From positions 1 through 51,251 of the forward strand of contig DASQMX010000032.1 in NCBI GenBank assembly GCA_035645275.1: DNA of 51,251 nt. Reading direction: 5' to 3'. Both the position numbers and the translations under genes were made by a program. Shown here in pieces: positions 1 through 8,079 of this stretch. How positions within the stretch are numbered: the stretch's first letter is position 1; each line of letters starts with the position of its first letter. The notes under the pieces were generated by a model that worked only from the letters and a program-made list of their open reading frames with translations, did no database searches and was not told the DNA's origin. The DNA comes from Paranoxybacillus sp035645275 (lineage in GTDB: Bacteria > Bacillota > Bacilli > Bacillales > Anoxybacillaceae).

Positions 1-659
1 ATCATAATAAACTTGATTAACTCTAACATAGAGATTAATGCGGCAGCTACATAGGTTAATGCAGCAGCATTTAAGACTTTATTCACTCCACGTACTTCAT
101 CATTGACAATAAATCCTTCAGCAAGAAGAAGCTTTTTAGCACGAGCACTTGCATTAAATTCTACCGGCAGCGTAACTAATTGGAACGCCACGGCTGCTGA
201 GAACAGAATAATACCGAGCCCAATGAGAGAAGTTTGCCGAAGCAAGAATCCTCCTAACAGTAGAAATGGAGCAATCCCAGAAGAGAAATTCACCACTGGA
301 AACATACGGTGTCGCAAAACTAACGCGCCGTATGATTGTTGATGCTGGATCGCATGACCAACCTCATGGGCAGCTACCGATACAGCAGCGATAGAACGTC
401 CATAATAAACAGGTTCAGACAATCGAACGGTACGTGACAACGGATCATAATGGTCAGTTAATGTACCAGGTACTAATTCAACAGGAACATGATATAAACC
501 ATTGGAATCGAGAATCTTTCTTGCTACCTCAGCCCCAGTGAGAGACGAGTTAGCATAGACTTCCGCCCATTTATGAAATGTACCTTTTACTTTAAATTGT
601 GCCCAAAGTGAGAGCCCAAATGCTAAAAAGATAAAAATATCCATCGGATGAAATAACAT
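1..659 (-). CDS. yugP: Zinc metallopeptidase, YugP family (3' end cut by window edge)
   Basis: Open frame of 219 codons read from an ATG at 659; it is still open at the window start, so only the last few codons are missing (family proteins are about 225 aa). The zinc-protease motif HEVGH lies at residues 98-102, with a hydrophobic segment at the N-terminus (about 7-22) and further hydrophobic stretches after residue 125. This fits a membrane-embedded neutral zinc peptidase of the YugP family. The physiological substrate of this family is not established. It is followed upstream (in transcription terms) by spo0M on the same strand. Confidence 0.9.
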   Translation of the reverse strand, partial: MLFHPMDIFIFLAFGLSLWAQFKVKGTFHKWAEVYANSSLTGAEVARKILDSNGLYHVPVELVPGTLTDHYDPLSRTVRLSEPVYYGRSIAAVSVAAHEVGHAIQHQQSYGALVLRHRMFPVVNFSSGIAPFLLLGGFLLRQTSLIGLGIILFSAAVAFQLVTLPVEFNASARAKKLLLAEGFIVNDEVRGVNKVLNAAALTYVAAALISMLELIKFIM

Positions 660-686
660 TACACTCTCCCCTTACTACGATTGGTA

Positions 687-1646
687 TTAGAATTCTTCAT
701 CTTCTCCGTCAAAGAAATCGTCAAAAAATCCTTCTTCCTCTTCGTCAGCTTCTTCCTCGAAACCTAATGCTTCCTCGATGGCATCACCTACAAGCTCTTC
801 CACTAACATTCCCGCAAACATTCCTGCAGCAAAACCGCCAATTGCTCCCATCATTCCATGTCCGTGTTCATGCGAATGAGGGCTTTGGGTATAGTGAGTC
901 ATGTAGGACGAAGCTGTATACTGATATGGCTGATGGATCATTTCTTGAATTATTTCGCGAAGTTTGTCGGCTAGTATGCTTACATCGTTTAATTCTGTAT
1001 ATGGGAAAAAGATTTCCCGCTTTAACTCTTTTTCTTGTAAACCAAAGGCTCCTGCATATACATCTACTTCAAGAAGCAGACGAACCCCTTCTTCTTCTAG
1101 AGAGGCAAAAAACTCTACTTCTTGAACAGCCTCTCTAAATTGTTCAGTTGGGAATAGTTCAAATTCTTGGCCATATGGTTTTAGCGCTCCTGAAGTCGCC
1201 TTTTCCCGGAAGCCTAATTTTTCAAAAGCAACGAAGATTTTCTCTAATGGTAATGACGGAAGAATTTGCACGGCATCCTCATCTAAATGATCGACTCCAC
1301 CTGCAATATCAAGACGGGTAACAAACGTATAGTGAATACCATGTCTTGACACCGGCAATGTTTTTGGTAATTCATATACAAATGGCAACACCTTTTTCTC
1401 ACCAGCCTGAATGACAAAGGCAGAAGCGACTGGGATTGTTGCCACTGTTTTTGTCTGTACTTGACCATTTTGATTTAATGTTAACCGAAGTTCTACATCA
1501 ATTTTGTTGATATGTTGTTCTACTGTTCCACCTTCAATGAAAAATTCACCGCTAATGGTTTCTCCTAAGCGAACTTGAGAATGATGTAACATCAAGTTAA
1601 TATTGGCAGAGCCGATACCAAGTTTCGATAAAAATTTTCTAAACAT
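687..1646 (-). CDS. spo0M: Sporulation-control protein Spo0M
   Basis: 319 aa starting MFRKFLSKLGIGSANINLML, the typical Spo0M N-terminus, followed by an arrestin-like beta-sandwich. Spo0M proteins modulate entry into sporulation and have been linked to the cytoskeleton and cell division. B. subtilis Spo0M is about 258 aa, so this protein is roughly 60 residues longer. The extra part is a His-rich stretch (HSHEHGHG), a Gly/Ala/Met hydrophobic segment (MGAIGGFAAGMFAGML) and a very acidic tail ending in DGEDEEF. A strong AAAGGAGAG-type ribosome site precedes the ATG. It sits 21 bp downstream of the MerR-type gene and is probably cotranscribed with it. Confidence 0.9.
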   Translation of the reverse strand: MFRKFLSKLGIGSANINLMLHHSQVRLGETISGEFFIEGGTVEQHINKIDVELRLTLNQNGQVQTKTVATIPVASAFVIQAGEKKVLPFVYELPKTLPVSRHGIHYTFVTRLDIAGGVDHLDEDAVQILPSLPLEKIFVAFEKLGFREKATSGALKPYGQEFELFPTEQFREAVQEVEFFASLEEEGVRLLLEVDVYAGAFGLQEKELKREIFFPYTELNDVSILADKLREIIQEMIHQPYQYTASSYMTHYTQSPHSHEHGHGMMGAIGGFAAGMFAGMLVEELVGDAIEEALGFEEEADEEEEGFFDDFFDGEDEEF

Positions 1647-1667
1647 TCCTTTCGTCTCTCCTTTTGA

Positions 1668-2132
1668 TTAAATAAAAGGATTTTCTCCAAGCAATAAAGC
1701 TAATGTGTGTAATAAAGTGTAGCCTTGTTGAGCCAAGGGTTTTGTCATCAGCTTGATCTGTTGTTCATTTAGCTGTTTGAGTAACGGCTTTAATTCCAGC
1801 ACTTCTTCTTGAATATGTTTCATTTGTTCTTGAAGATGCTCAATTTTATCTATAATTTCATCCATCGGAGCAGACTGGCTTTTCAAAAGCTGCAAGCGCT
1901 CTCTTATTTCCTCGAGAGTTAAATGCTGTTTCTTTAATGCATGAATTAATTGTAAATATTCAATACTCTCTTCGGGATAATAGCGATAATTGGTCTCAGA
2001 GCGAACAGGTTCGAGTAACCCTAACTGCGTGTAGTAATCAATAGTCCGTTTGGAAACGCCAGCTAATTCTGCCAGTTCGCCAATTTTAAGTAACTTCCCA
2101 ACGAACTCCCTCCCTGATATATTTTTTCGCAA
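1668..2132 (-). CDS. MerR-family transcriptional regulator (start unresolved)
   Basis: The frame encodes a MerR DNA-binding domain (KIGELAELAGVSKRTIDYY, residues 16-34, then LGLLEPVRSETNYRYYPEES) and a coiled-coil tail (about residues 75-135). It has no cysteine-rich metal site. The longest frame begins at TTG 2132, but this is doubtful. The best promoter predicts a transcript start near 2137, and a strong AGGGAGGG ribosome site lies inside the frame at about 2107-2114. The TTG at the right distance behind that site (2101-2099) is out of frame by one base. It is divergent from nothing and followed by spo0M, so autoregulation of a two-gene operon is likely. Confidence 0.8.
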   Translation of the reverse strand: MRKNISGREFVGKLLKIGELAELAGVSKRTIDYYTQLGLLEPVRSETNYRYYPEESIEYLQLIHALKKQHLTLEEIRERLQLLKSQSAPMDEIIDKIEHLQEQMKHIQEEVLELKPLLKQLNEQQIKLMTKPLAQQGYTLLHTLALLLGENPFI

Positions 2133-2143
2133 TCTTAGTTATA

Positions 2144-2172
2144 ATTATATTCTCAACAAACTATACAGTCAA
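2144..2172 (-). promoter_or_regulatory. SigA-type promoter of the MerR-spo0M pair
   Basis: On the minus strand, TTGACT (2167-2172), a 17-bp spacer and TATAAT (2144-2149). An inverted repeat ACAGT-N10-ACTGT (2165-2184) overlaps the -35 box and is a plausible operator for the regulator encoded just downstream. Promoter match is seen in the sequence; the regulatory role is inferred. Confidence 0.75.
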
Positions 2173-2334
2173 ACGTTATACTGTTATTTTTGTTACAAAT
2201 TAGTTTCAATCACTATATACGAATATATTCTGATTTGGGATTCATACATTCATACAATAAAATAAAAAAACCTAAAGAAAACCTTTATCCCCTTTGTTTC
2301 CGTACCATTCTCTAATAAACAAATAGGATCATAA

Positions 2335-2368
2335 AAAAACGATTTTGTCGTTTGACAAAATCGTTTTT
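2335..2368 (-). terminator. Intrinsic terminator after the LysM/3D gene
   Basis: Perfect 15-bp stem AAAAACGATTTTGTC with a 4-nt loop and its complement; on the minus strand it runs into TTTTTTT. It is also usable on the plus strand. A second hairpin (GCCGGCAT/ATGCCGGC, 2380-2396) lies between it and the gene's stop codon. Confidence 0.85.
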
Positions 2369-2403
2369 CAACAGTCTGTGCCGGCATCATGCCGGCTTAT
2401 TGA

Positions 2404-2967
2404 TTATTTATATACTTTTACTTTTACTGTTTTGACACCCCATTGGATGGCTTTTGCTTTTGTAGGCATGAATACGTCAATTTTGTTGCCTTTGATTCCG
2501 CCTCCTTTATCAGCTGCAATCGCATAACCGTAACCTTCCACATAAACTTTTGAACCTAGCGGAATTACTTTTGGATCAACGGCAATTACTTTAATCGAAG
2601 GGTTTTTCTTTAAATTTAAGCCTGTAGCCGTTATTCCGCTGCAGCCTTTGCAGTTTACTGTATAAGCATACGCTTTAACGGTGATTGTTTTGTACGCTGC
2701 TGTTTTGGCTGCTGCCTTTTTTACTGTAGTTTTAGCAGTCGCTTTCGTTGCCGTTCCTGAAATCTTTAAAACCTGCTTTGGCTTGATCAAATCGCTTTTA
2801 AGATTATTCCAGCTCTTTAACTGGCTGACAGTCACTTTATACTTTTTAGCTATATCCCAAAGAGTGTCACCGCTTTTTACCTGATATGTACCGGCTGCCG
2901 ATGCTGCTCCTGAAAATCCGAAAACTAGAAAGATTGATGAAGTCATATATAATAGTAATTTTTTCAA
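2404..2967 (-). CDS. Secreted LysM and 3D-domain cell-wall protein (YocH-like)
   Basis: 187 aa. Signal peptide about residues 1-25 (cleavage near AASAAG), one LysM peptidoglycan-binding module at 27-70 (YQVKSGDTLWDIAKKYKV), an Ala/Thr/Lys linker at 71-95, and a C-terminal 3D domain at 96-187. The three conserved aspartates of the 3D domain are D131 (AVDP), D153 (AADKGG) and D164 (KIDVF). Such proteins are secreted muralytic or wall-remodelling factors related to YocH, which in B. subtilis belongs to the WalRK regulon. Upstream, TGTAAC-N5-TGCTAA resembles a WalR site with one poor position, so regulation by WalR is only a suggestion. It is a monocistronic gene with its own terminator. Confidence 0.88.
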   Translation of the reverse strand: MKKLLLYMTSSIFLVFGFSGAASAAGTYQVKSGDTLWDIAKKYKVTVSQLKSWNNLKSDLIKPKQVLKISGTATKATAKTTVKKAAAKTAAYKTITVKAYAYTVNCKGCSGITATGLNLKKNPSIKVIAVDPKVIPLGSKVYVEGYGYAIAADKGGGIKGNKIDVFMPTKAKAIQWGVKTVKVKVYK

Positions 2968-3049
2968 AATAATATTCCCCCTTGCCTAATTTTCGTAACA
3001 ATATAATATCAATAAAATATAACAGTTATATTTCATTGAATTAGCAATT

Positions 3050-3196
3050 ATGTTACAAAATGAAGACATAATCGAACAATCTATTACAGTTTTTTACTTA
3101 GTTAAAATAACCGTAGGAGAACTTTCCGAACCAAAACAATTTGCTGGACAAGATTCTACTGAGGCTTTATGGATTGGATGGAAACAAAACAATTAG
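3050..3196 (+). pseudogene. 48-codon ORF, probably a gene remnant
   Basis: ATG at 3050, stop TAG at 3194-3196. The second half (KITVGELSEPKQFAGQDST) reads like ordinary protein sequence, but there is no ribosome-binding site before the ATG and the N-terminal part is short. I do not recognise the family; the C-terminal piece of a Nudix-like enzyme is one possibility. The rest of 2968-3464 holds only repeats and terminators. Confidence 0.3.
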
Positions 3197-3227
3197 GGGT
3201 TAATGTAGAAATTATGAACACTGGGAG

Positions 3228-3274
3228 GAGGCTGTCTCATAAGGGTCTGACCCTTAGGCTTTTGAGACAGCCTC
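3228..3274. repeat. GTCTGAC palindrome element, short (empty) form
   Basis: Outer stem GAGGCTGTCTCA (3228-3239) pairs with TGAGACAGCCTC (3263-3274). Between them is the perfect 15-bp palindrome AAGGGTC-T-GACCCTT (3241-3255). The outer arms match the long element at 43911-44034 almost base for base, but the 66-bp AT-rich insert and one copy of GTCTGAC are absent. Confidence 0.8.
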
Positions 3275-3414
3275 TAACGGGAGTTATAGTAAAAAACAAA
3301 ATTAACAAGTTTGAAGTTGTTAAAAAATTTTTTATTATACGCCTAATTAAATATTAAATGCTATCAATGATTTACCCATTAACTTTTTCTCTTCGGCAAT
3401 TTTATGGGTAAAGT

Positions 3415-3444
3415 AAAAAAACATGGGACAAAACCCATGTTTTA
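3415..3444 (-). terminator. Terminator of ssrA
   Basis: Stem ACATGGG/CCCATGT (3421-3440) followed on the minus strand by a run of at least six T (3415-3420), 21 bp after the encoded CCA end of tmRNA. Confidence 0.85.
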
Positions 3445-3464
3445 TACCTTCATTATGTTATGTA

Positions 3465-3818
3465 TGGTGGAGACGGTGGGAGTCGAACCCACGTCCAGAG
3501 ATATCGCCACTTAAGCATCTACGAGCGTAGTCGGTATATTTCATTTTCGCTGCATCTTCCGCCTACCGACAGGCCTCCGAGCAGCTAGTCTGATTGTTCT
3601 CTTCCCTCGTCCTCAGACGGCGGACTTGGGCGTATCCCACTCGTTATGAACCCCTAACCCTACCACATGGGCGATGGAGGGAGGAGCTAGCTGCGATTAT
3701 TAAGCAGCTAAAGCGTAATTTTCTTTGCCAGTTATATTTAGGTGACGTTTTTACGAGGACGATCCCCTCGGCTCGCAGCTTAAGCTCGATCTACCCCTGT
3801 CGAATCCGTAACGTCCCC
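3465..3818 (-). ncRNA. ssrA: Transfer-messenger RNA (tmRNA)
   Basis: 354 nt. The 5' end GGGGACG (3818-3812) pairs with CGTCTCC just before an encoded CCA at 3467-3465. The T-arm GTGGGTTCGACTCCCAC and the 5' motif GGATTCGACAGGGG are the usual tmRNA signatures. The tag reading frame (3729-3697) follows TAACT and reads GGC AAA GAA AAT TAC GCT TTA GCT GCT, that is GKENYALAA, then two TAA stops. Together with SmpB, encoded next door, it rescues stalled ribosomes and marks the products for degradation by ClpXP. Confidence 0.96.
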
Positions 3819-3887
3819 GTGTTTAAAAACAAGAGGCGTTTACGTAAAGAGCTTAAGCATCATTGTTAACTGGCAACGACAATTATT

Positions 3888-3915
3888 ATTATAGCATATG
3901 AACTTCATTTTTCAA
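3888..3915 (-). promoter_or_regulatory. Candidate ssrA promoter
   Basis: TTGAAA (3910-3915), 16-bp spacer, TATAAT (3888-3893) on the minus strand. A transcript from here would have a leader of about 65 nt, which is removed by RNase P in tmRNA maturation. Confidence 0.6.
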
Positions 3916-3931
3916 TTGTAAAGTCTTGGCT

Positions 3932-4399
3932 TTACATTTTTTGACGCTCGCGGAAAGCACGTTCAATTTCGCGTTTTGCCTCTCTCTTTTTCAAGTCTTC
4001 GCGCTTGTCGTATTTTTTCTTACCTTTACCAACGCCTAACAATAATTTGGCAAATCCATTTTTTATATAGAGCTTTAACGGAACAAGCGTATAGCCTTGT
4101 TCTTTCGTATAGCCAATCAGCTTATTAATTTCGCGGCGGTGAAGAAGCAATTTTCTTGTGCGCAATGGATCATGATTATAGCGATTTCCTTGTTCATAAG
4201 GGCTAATATGCATATTATGAAGGAATACTTCGCCCTTTTCTACTTTCGCAAATGAATCTTTTAAATTCACTTTTCCAGCGCGAATCGATTTGATTTCTGT
4301 TCCTTGCAAGACAAGGCCTGCTTCATATGTTTCTTCAATAAAATAATCATGATGCGCTTTTTTATTTTGTGCAATCAGTTTTCCTTCACCTTTTGGCAT
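3932..4399 (-). CDS. smpB: tmRNA-binding protein SmpB
   Basis: 155 aa from the ATG at 4399 (MPKGEGKLIAQNKKAHHDYF). This start is chosen because GGGGAGGAAGAG lies just upstream; a longer in-frame start at 4441 has no ribosome site. The OB-fold core (EETYEAGLVLQGTEIKSIR, NKLIGYTKEQGYTLVPLKLY, LLLGVGKGKKKYDKRE) and the basic C-terminal tail (KREAKREIERAFRERQKM) that enters the mRNA channel are complete. It acts with tmRNA in trans-translation. The order rnr-smpB-ssrA is conserved in Bacillaceae and links RNase R, which degrades the non-stop mRNA, to the rescue system. Confidence 0.97.
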   Translation of the reverse strand: MPKGEGKLIAQNKKAHHDYFIEETYEAGLVLQGTEIKSIRAGKVNLKDSFAKVEKGEVFLHNMHISPYEQGNRYNHDPLRTRKLLLHRREINKLIGYTKEQGYTLVPLKLYIKNGFAKLLLGVGKGKKKYDKREDLKKREAKREIERAFRERQKM

Positions 4400-4478
4400 C
4401 CGCTCTTCCTCCCCATGTAAAGACAAATTACATTTTAACAAAAACTCTCTAAAATCTCAAGAAAATAAGCTTGTTCGA

Positions 4479-4540
4479 AAGGGGCTGCCTCCCTCAAACA
4501 TGACAATATTTTGATTGCACACGAGGAGCTAGCCCCCTTA
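4479..4540 (-). terminator. Large stem-loop after rnr
   Basis: GGGGCTAGCTCCTC pairs imperfectly with GAGGGAGGCAGCCCC around an AT-rich loop. The T run on the minus strand is weak (CCCCTTTCG). It could be a terminator or a 3'-end stabiliser between rnr and smpB. Confidence 0.5.
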
Positions 4541-4549
4541 TCTTTCTTT

Positions 4550-6871
4550 TTACCGTTTTTTCTTTTTCTTCTTCTTTTTCACTTTTAAGTTTGGGATATC
4601 TTCATAAAATTTCTTTTTCTTCTTTGTTTTTTTCGCTGACCATTCCTCATCCATCGACTCTTTGCCGCGCTTTTTTCGGTTTTTCCGTTCTTTTTTTCCT
4701 TCAATGACAAGTGGAGCGTCTTTCGCCGTTTTTCTGCGATTGCCTTTCATGCCAACGACTTCAAAATCAACAATGCGTTCCTCTTTATTTACGTTAATGA
4801 CACGAACGGTAATCTCATCACCGATGCGATATACTTTTCCAGTCCGCTCGCCAATCATGGCATAATGACGTTCATCGTAGCGGTAATAGTCATCTGTTAA
4901 GTAGCTGACATGGACAAGTCCTTCAATCGTATTTGGCAGCTCAACAAATAAGCCGAAGTTCGTCACAGAACTAATAATGCCGTCAAACTCCATGCCGATT
5001 TTATCTTCCATAAACTCGGCTTTCTTCAAGTCATCTGTTTCACGTTCCGCTTCCACTGCGCGGCGCTCCATATTCGAAGCGTGCTCTGCAATATCAGGCA
5101 GCTTTTCCGCCCACTTTTCCTGCGTTTCATTGTCCATCTGTCCGTTAATTAAATACGTACGAATGAGCCTGTGGACAATTAAATCCGGATAACGGCGAAT
5201 CGGTGAAGTAAAGTGCGTATAAAAATCGGTCGATAAGCCATAGTGGCCGAGACTTTCTGCATCGTAACGCGCCTGCTTCATCGAACGAAGCATGACCGTA
5301 GACACGACCATTTCTTCCGGCTCACCGCGCACCGCTTCTAAAATTTCCTGCAATGCACGCGGGTGGATTTGATTCCCTGTTCCTTTGACAACGTAGCCGA
5401 AGTTTGTAATAAACTCAAGGAAACGCTGCAATTTCTCAGGTTTTGGATCTTCATGGACACGGTAAATAAACGGTACGTTCAGCCAATGGAAATGTTCGGC
5501 AACGGTTTCGTTCGCCAGCAACATAAACTCTTCAATGAGACGTTCTGCTACTGAACGTTCCCGCAACACAACATCGTATGGCTTGCCATCTTCATTGACC
5601 AATACTTTTGCTTCTTTAAAATCAAAGTCGATCGCACCGCGTTTCATCCGCTTATTGCGTAAAATTTCCGCCAGTTCTGCCATCAGTTCAAACATTGGTA
5701 CAAGCGGTTCGTATTTTTTTCGCAACTCTTCGTCTTTATCGACGAGAATTTTATTGACATCAGAATAAGTCATGCGCTCTGTTGTTCTAATGACACTTTG
5801 GAAAATTTCATGACTGACGACTTCACCGTGTTCATTGACTTCCATTTCGCATGAAAGTGTCAGGCGGTCAACTTTCGGATTTAACGAGCAAATTCCGTTC
5901 GATAGACGATGCGGAATCATCGGAATCACGCGGTCGACTAAATAGACGCTCGTGCCGCGCTCGTATGCTTCACGGTCAATCGGCGAACCTTCTTTGACAT
6001 AATGGCTCACGTCGGCAATGTGAACACCTAACTTATAGTTGCCGTTTTCGAGTTTCGTTACCGTAACGGCGTCATCCAAATCTTTGGCGTCTTCCCCGTC
6101 AATCGTGACAATCATTTGGTCGCGCAAATCGCGGCGACCTTTTAAATCTTCTTCGGAAATGGTTTCCGGAATGCTGTTGGCATGCTCAATGACATCCTCA
6201 GGAAACTGAAGCGGCAAACCGTGTTTATGAATGATTGATAAAATATCAACGCCAGGGTCGTTTTTATGGCCAAGAATTTTAATGATTTCCCCTTCAGCGC
6301 TCATTCTTCCTTCAGGGTAAGTTGTCAATCTCACGACAACTTTATGTCCTTCCACGGCACCGTTTGTCGCATGCTTTGGAATGAAAATATCGTTGACAAT
6401 TTTTTTATCGTCTGGAATGACAAAGCCAAAGTTTTTGCTTTCTGTATATGTGCCGACGACTTCTGTAATACCGCGCTCAATTATGCGCACAATTGTTCCT
6501 TCTTTGCGTGCCCCTGATGTTTGCGAACTGATGCGCACTAATACAGTGTCACCATGCATCGCGTTTTTCAATTCCGAAGGCGGAATAAAAATATCATCCA
6601 GTGTTGGGTCTTCAGGAACAACAAAGGCAAATCCTTTCGCATGTCCTGTCACTTTTCCGCGAACAAGATTCATTTTTTCCGGCACGCCGTAGCGGTTGCT
6701 TCTTGTTCGCACAATGAGCCCCTCTTCTTCCATAACGACAAGCGCCTTCACCAATTCCTTAAATTCCGATGCATCTTCAATTTGAAACGCTTCCTCAAGT
6801 TCCTGCACCGTTAACGGCTTGTAAGCTTCATCTCTCATAAACGTTAACAGCCGCTCTTTTAACTCATCCAT
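4550..6871 (-). CDS. rnr: Ribonuclease R
   Basis: 773 aa 3'-5' exoribonuclease of the RNR/VacB family. An N-terminal winged-helix region (about 1-65) is followed by two cold-shock/OB modules (about 70-200; RGKVTGHAKGFAFVVPED), the RNB catalytic domain (about 248-575) with the Mg-binding aspartate cluster DGEDAKDLDDA at 258-268, and an S1 domain (about 627-705; MEFDGIISSVTNFGLFVEL). The C-terminus is an extreme Lys-rich tail ending in a run of lysines, typical of the family and involved in structured-RNA and ribosome contact. It lies between est and smpB in the conserved secG-est-rnr-smpB-ssrA group. Confidence 0.97.
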   Translation of the reverse strand: MDELKERLLTFMRDEAYKPLTVQELEEAFQIEDASEFKELVKALVVMEEEGLIVRTRSNRYGVPEKMNLVRGKVTGHAKGFAFVVPEDPTLDDIFIPPSELKNAMHGDTVLVRISSQTSGARKEGTIVRIIERGITEVVGTYTESKNFGFVIPDDKKIVNDIFIPKHATNGAVEGHKVVVRLTTYPEGRMSAEGEIIKILGHKNDPGVDILSIIHKHGLPLQFPEDVIEHANSIPETISEEDLKGRRDLRDQMIVTIDGEDAKDLDDAVTVTKLENGNYKLGVHIADVSHYVKEGSPIDREAYERGTSVYLVDRVIPMIPHRLSNGICSLNPKVDRLTLSCEMEVNEHGEVVSHEIFQSVIRTTERMTYSDVNKILVDKDEELRKKYEPLVPMFELMAELAEILRNKRMKRGAIDFDFKEAKVLVNEDGKPYDVVLRERSVAERLIEEFMLLANETVAEHFHWLNVPFIYRVHEDPKPEKLQRFLEFITNFGYVVKGTGNQIHPRALQEILEAVRGEPEEMVVSTVMLRSMKQARYDAESLGHYGLSTDFYTHFTSPIRRYPDLIVHRLIRTYLINGQMDNETQEKWAEKLPDIAEHASNMERRAVEAERETDDLKKAEFMEDKIGMEFDGIISSVTNFGLFVELPNTIEGLVHVSYLTDDYYRYDERHYAMIGERTGKVYRIGDEITVRVINVNKEERIVDFEVVGMKGNRRKTAKDAPLVIEGKKERKNRKKRGKESMDEEWSAKKTKKKKKFYEDIPNLKVKKKKKKKKR

Positions 6872-6893
6872 CTTTCTTCCTCCCTTCGAGGAT

Positions 6894-7634
6894 TTACCAA
6901 TCTAATGACTCTAAAAACTCGTAAATATCCTCATGAAGTTGATCACGTTCTTTGTCTAGCGTTATGACATGACCTGACTCTTCATACCATTTAATTTTTT
7001 TTACTGGAGATTCGACACCGTTATAAATAATATTTGCACTATCGGTATTAATCATTTCATCGTGGCGCGCTTGAACGACAAATGTCGGCGCATAAATAAG
7101 GTCGATATTGTCACGAACTTCGGCGATTAATTGTTGCAGCGCTTTTAACGTTTTCATCGGTGTCTTTTTGAACTCTTCCATTTCTTTTTCAATTTGTTCC
7201 GGCGTTTTTCCTTCACGTTTTTTATATTCGCGCGCATATTGTAAAACTCCTTGGTACATCGTTTCCTCGCTTTTGATGTACATTGGAGCGCACATCGGCA
7301 CAATACCTGTTATAGGTACAGTGTAACCTAATTTAAGCGAAAATACGCCACCGAGCGATAAGCCAACCGCAGCGATTTTTTCATAGCCTTTCTCTTTTAA
7401 AAACTGATAGGCATTCATCACATCTTGCCACCAATCATCCGGACCTGTATGTACAAGCTCTTCCGGTGGCACACCATGTCCTTTATAAATCGGTGCGTGA
7501 CATGTATATCCTTTTGACTCAAGAAAGCGCCCTAACATGCGTACATCAGATGAATTTCCTGTGAACCCGTGGAGAAGCAGTACCGCACGCTCCCCAGCCT
7601 CAAACAAAAACGGTTTAGGTGAAACTAGTTTCAT
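6894..7634 (-). CDS. est: Carboxylesterase (Est30 type)
   Basis: 246 aa alpha/beta hydrolase. The nucleophile elbow GLSLGG places Ser93, and Asp192 (ARHDEM) and His222 (SGHVI) complete the triad with the spacing of Geobacillus stearothermophilus Est30. The oxyanion motif LLLHGFTG is at 19-26. It hydrolyses short to medium-chain esters in the cytoplasm; the natural substrate is not known. Position between secG and rnr is conserved. A 19-bp GTCTGAC palindrome (7653-7671) lies directly before its AAAGGAG ribosome site and might influence translation. Confidence 0.94.
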   Translation of the reverse strand: MKLVSPKPFLFEAGERAVLLLHGFTGNSSDVRMLGRFLESKGYTCHAPIYKGHGVPPEELVHTGPDDWWQDVMNAYQFLKEKGYEKIAAVGLSLGGVFSLKLGYTVPITGIVPMCAPMYIKSEETMYQGVLQYAREYKKREGKTPEQIEKEMEEFKKTPMKTLKALQQLIAEVRDNIDLIYAPTFVVQARHDEMINTDSANIIYNGVESPVKKIKWYEESGHVITLDKERDQLHEDIYEFLESLDW

Positions 7635-7652
7635 GATGCAAAACTCCTTTCT

Positions 7653-7671
7653 ATGGGGGTCTGACCCCCAT
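7653..7671. repeat. Single GTCTGAC palindrome before est
   Basis: Perfect palindrome ATGGGGGTC-T-GACCCCCAT. It is the simplest member of the window's GTCTGAC repeat family. On the minus strand it ends 5 nt before the ribosome-binding site of est. Confidence 0.8.
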
Positions 7672-7714
7672 CACATTAAAGTACTAAAGTAAAAATAATG
7701 TGATTGTAAGCAGT

Positions 7715-7756
7715 TGTAAAGAGAAAAGGCAGCCCACCATATACGGACCGCCCCCC
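7715..7756 (-). terminator. Probable terminator after secG
   Basis: Imperfect stem GGCGGTCC/GGGCTGCC on the minus strand followed by TTTTCTCTTT. Probably limits read-through from secG into est. Confidence 0.5.
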
Positions 7757-7763
7757 AAAACTA

Positions 7764-7997
7764 TTATAACTGAAAATACGTTACCGCAATCGTTAACACG
7801 AAGAATAATACAGCTAACACAACCGTTACGCGGTGTAATACAGCATCAATACCGCGCGCTTTTTGCTTGCCAAACAATTGCTCCGCACCGCCTGTAATCG
7901 CTCCAGAAAGCCCTGCGCTTCTTCCCGATTGCAATAATACGATAACAATCAAACCAATTGATACAATCACTAATAATGTCACAAGCAGAGCATGCAT
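7764..7997 (-). CDS. secG: Preprotein translocase subunit SecG
   Basis: 77 aa from the ATG at 7997 (MHALLVTLLVIVSIGLIVIV), preceded by GGAGGAG; a longer frame to 8048 is not supported. Two transmembrane helices (about 2-22 and 54-75) flank a cytoplasmic loop with the family motif GLSGAITGGAEQLFGKQK. SecG joins SecYE at the membrane and helps the SecA-driven export cycle. The gene sits between eno and est, as in other Bacillaceae. Confidence 0.95.
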   Translation of the reverse strand: MHALLVTLLVIVSIGLIVIVLLQSGRSAGLSGAITGGAEQLFGKQKARGIDAVLHRVTVVLAVLFFVLTIAVTYFQL

Positions 7998-8079
7998 GTC
8001 TACTCCTCCTTCTAAAGAACGCACGTTGCAATATTTTAAATTTACCATAAACGAACCAATGATACAAGCTAGCCTTTAC

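Noticed and set aside
3169..3357. 62-codon plus-strand ORF
   Set aside because: It runs through the GTCTGAC hairpin element and an AT-rich spacer; no ribosome site.
3594..3869. 91-codon plus-strand ORF
   Set aside because: It is antisense to the tmRNA gene; its composition is explained by the RNA structure.
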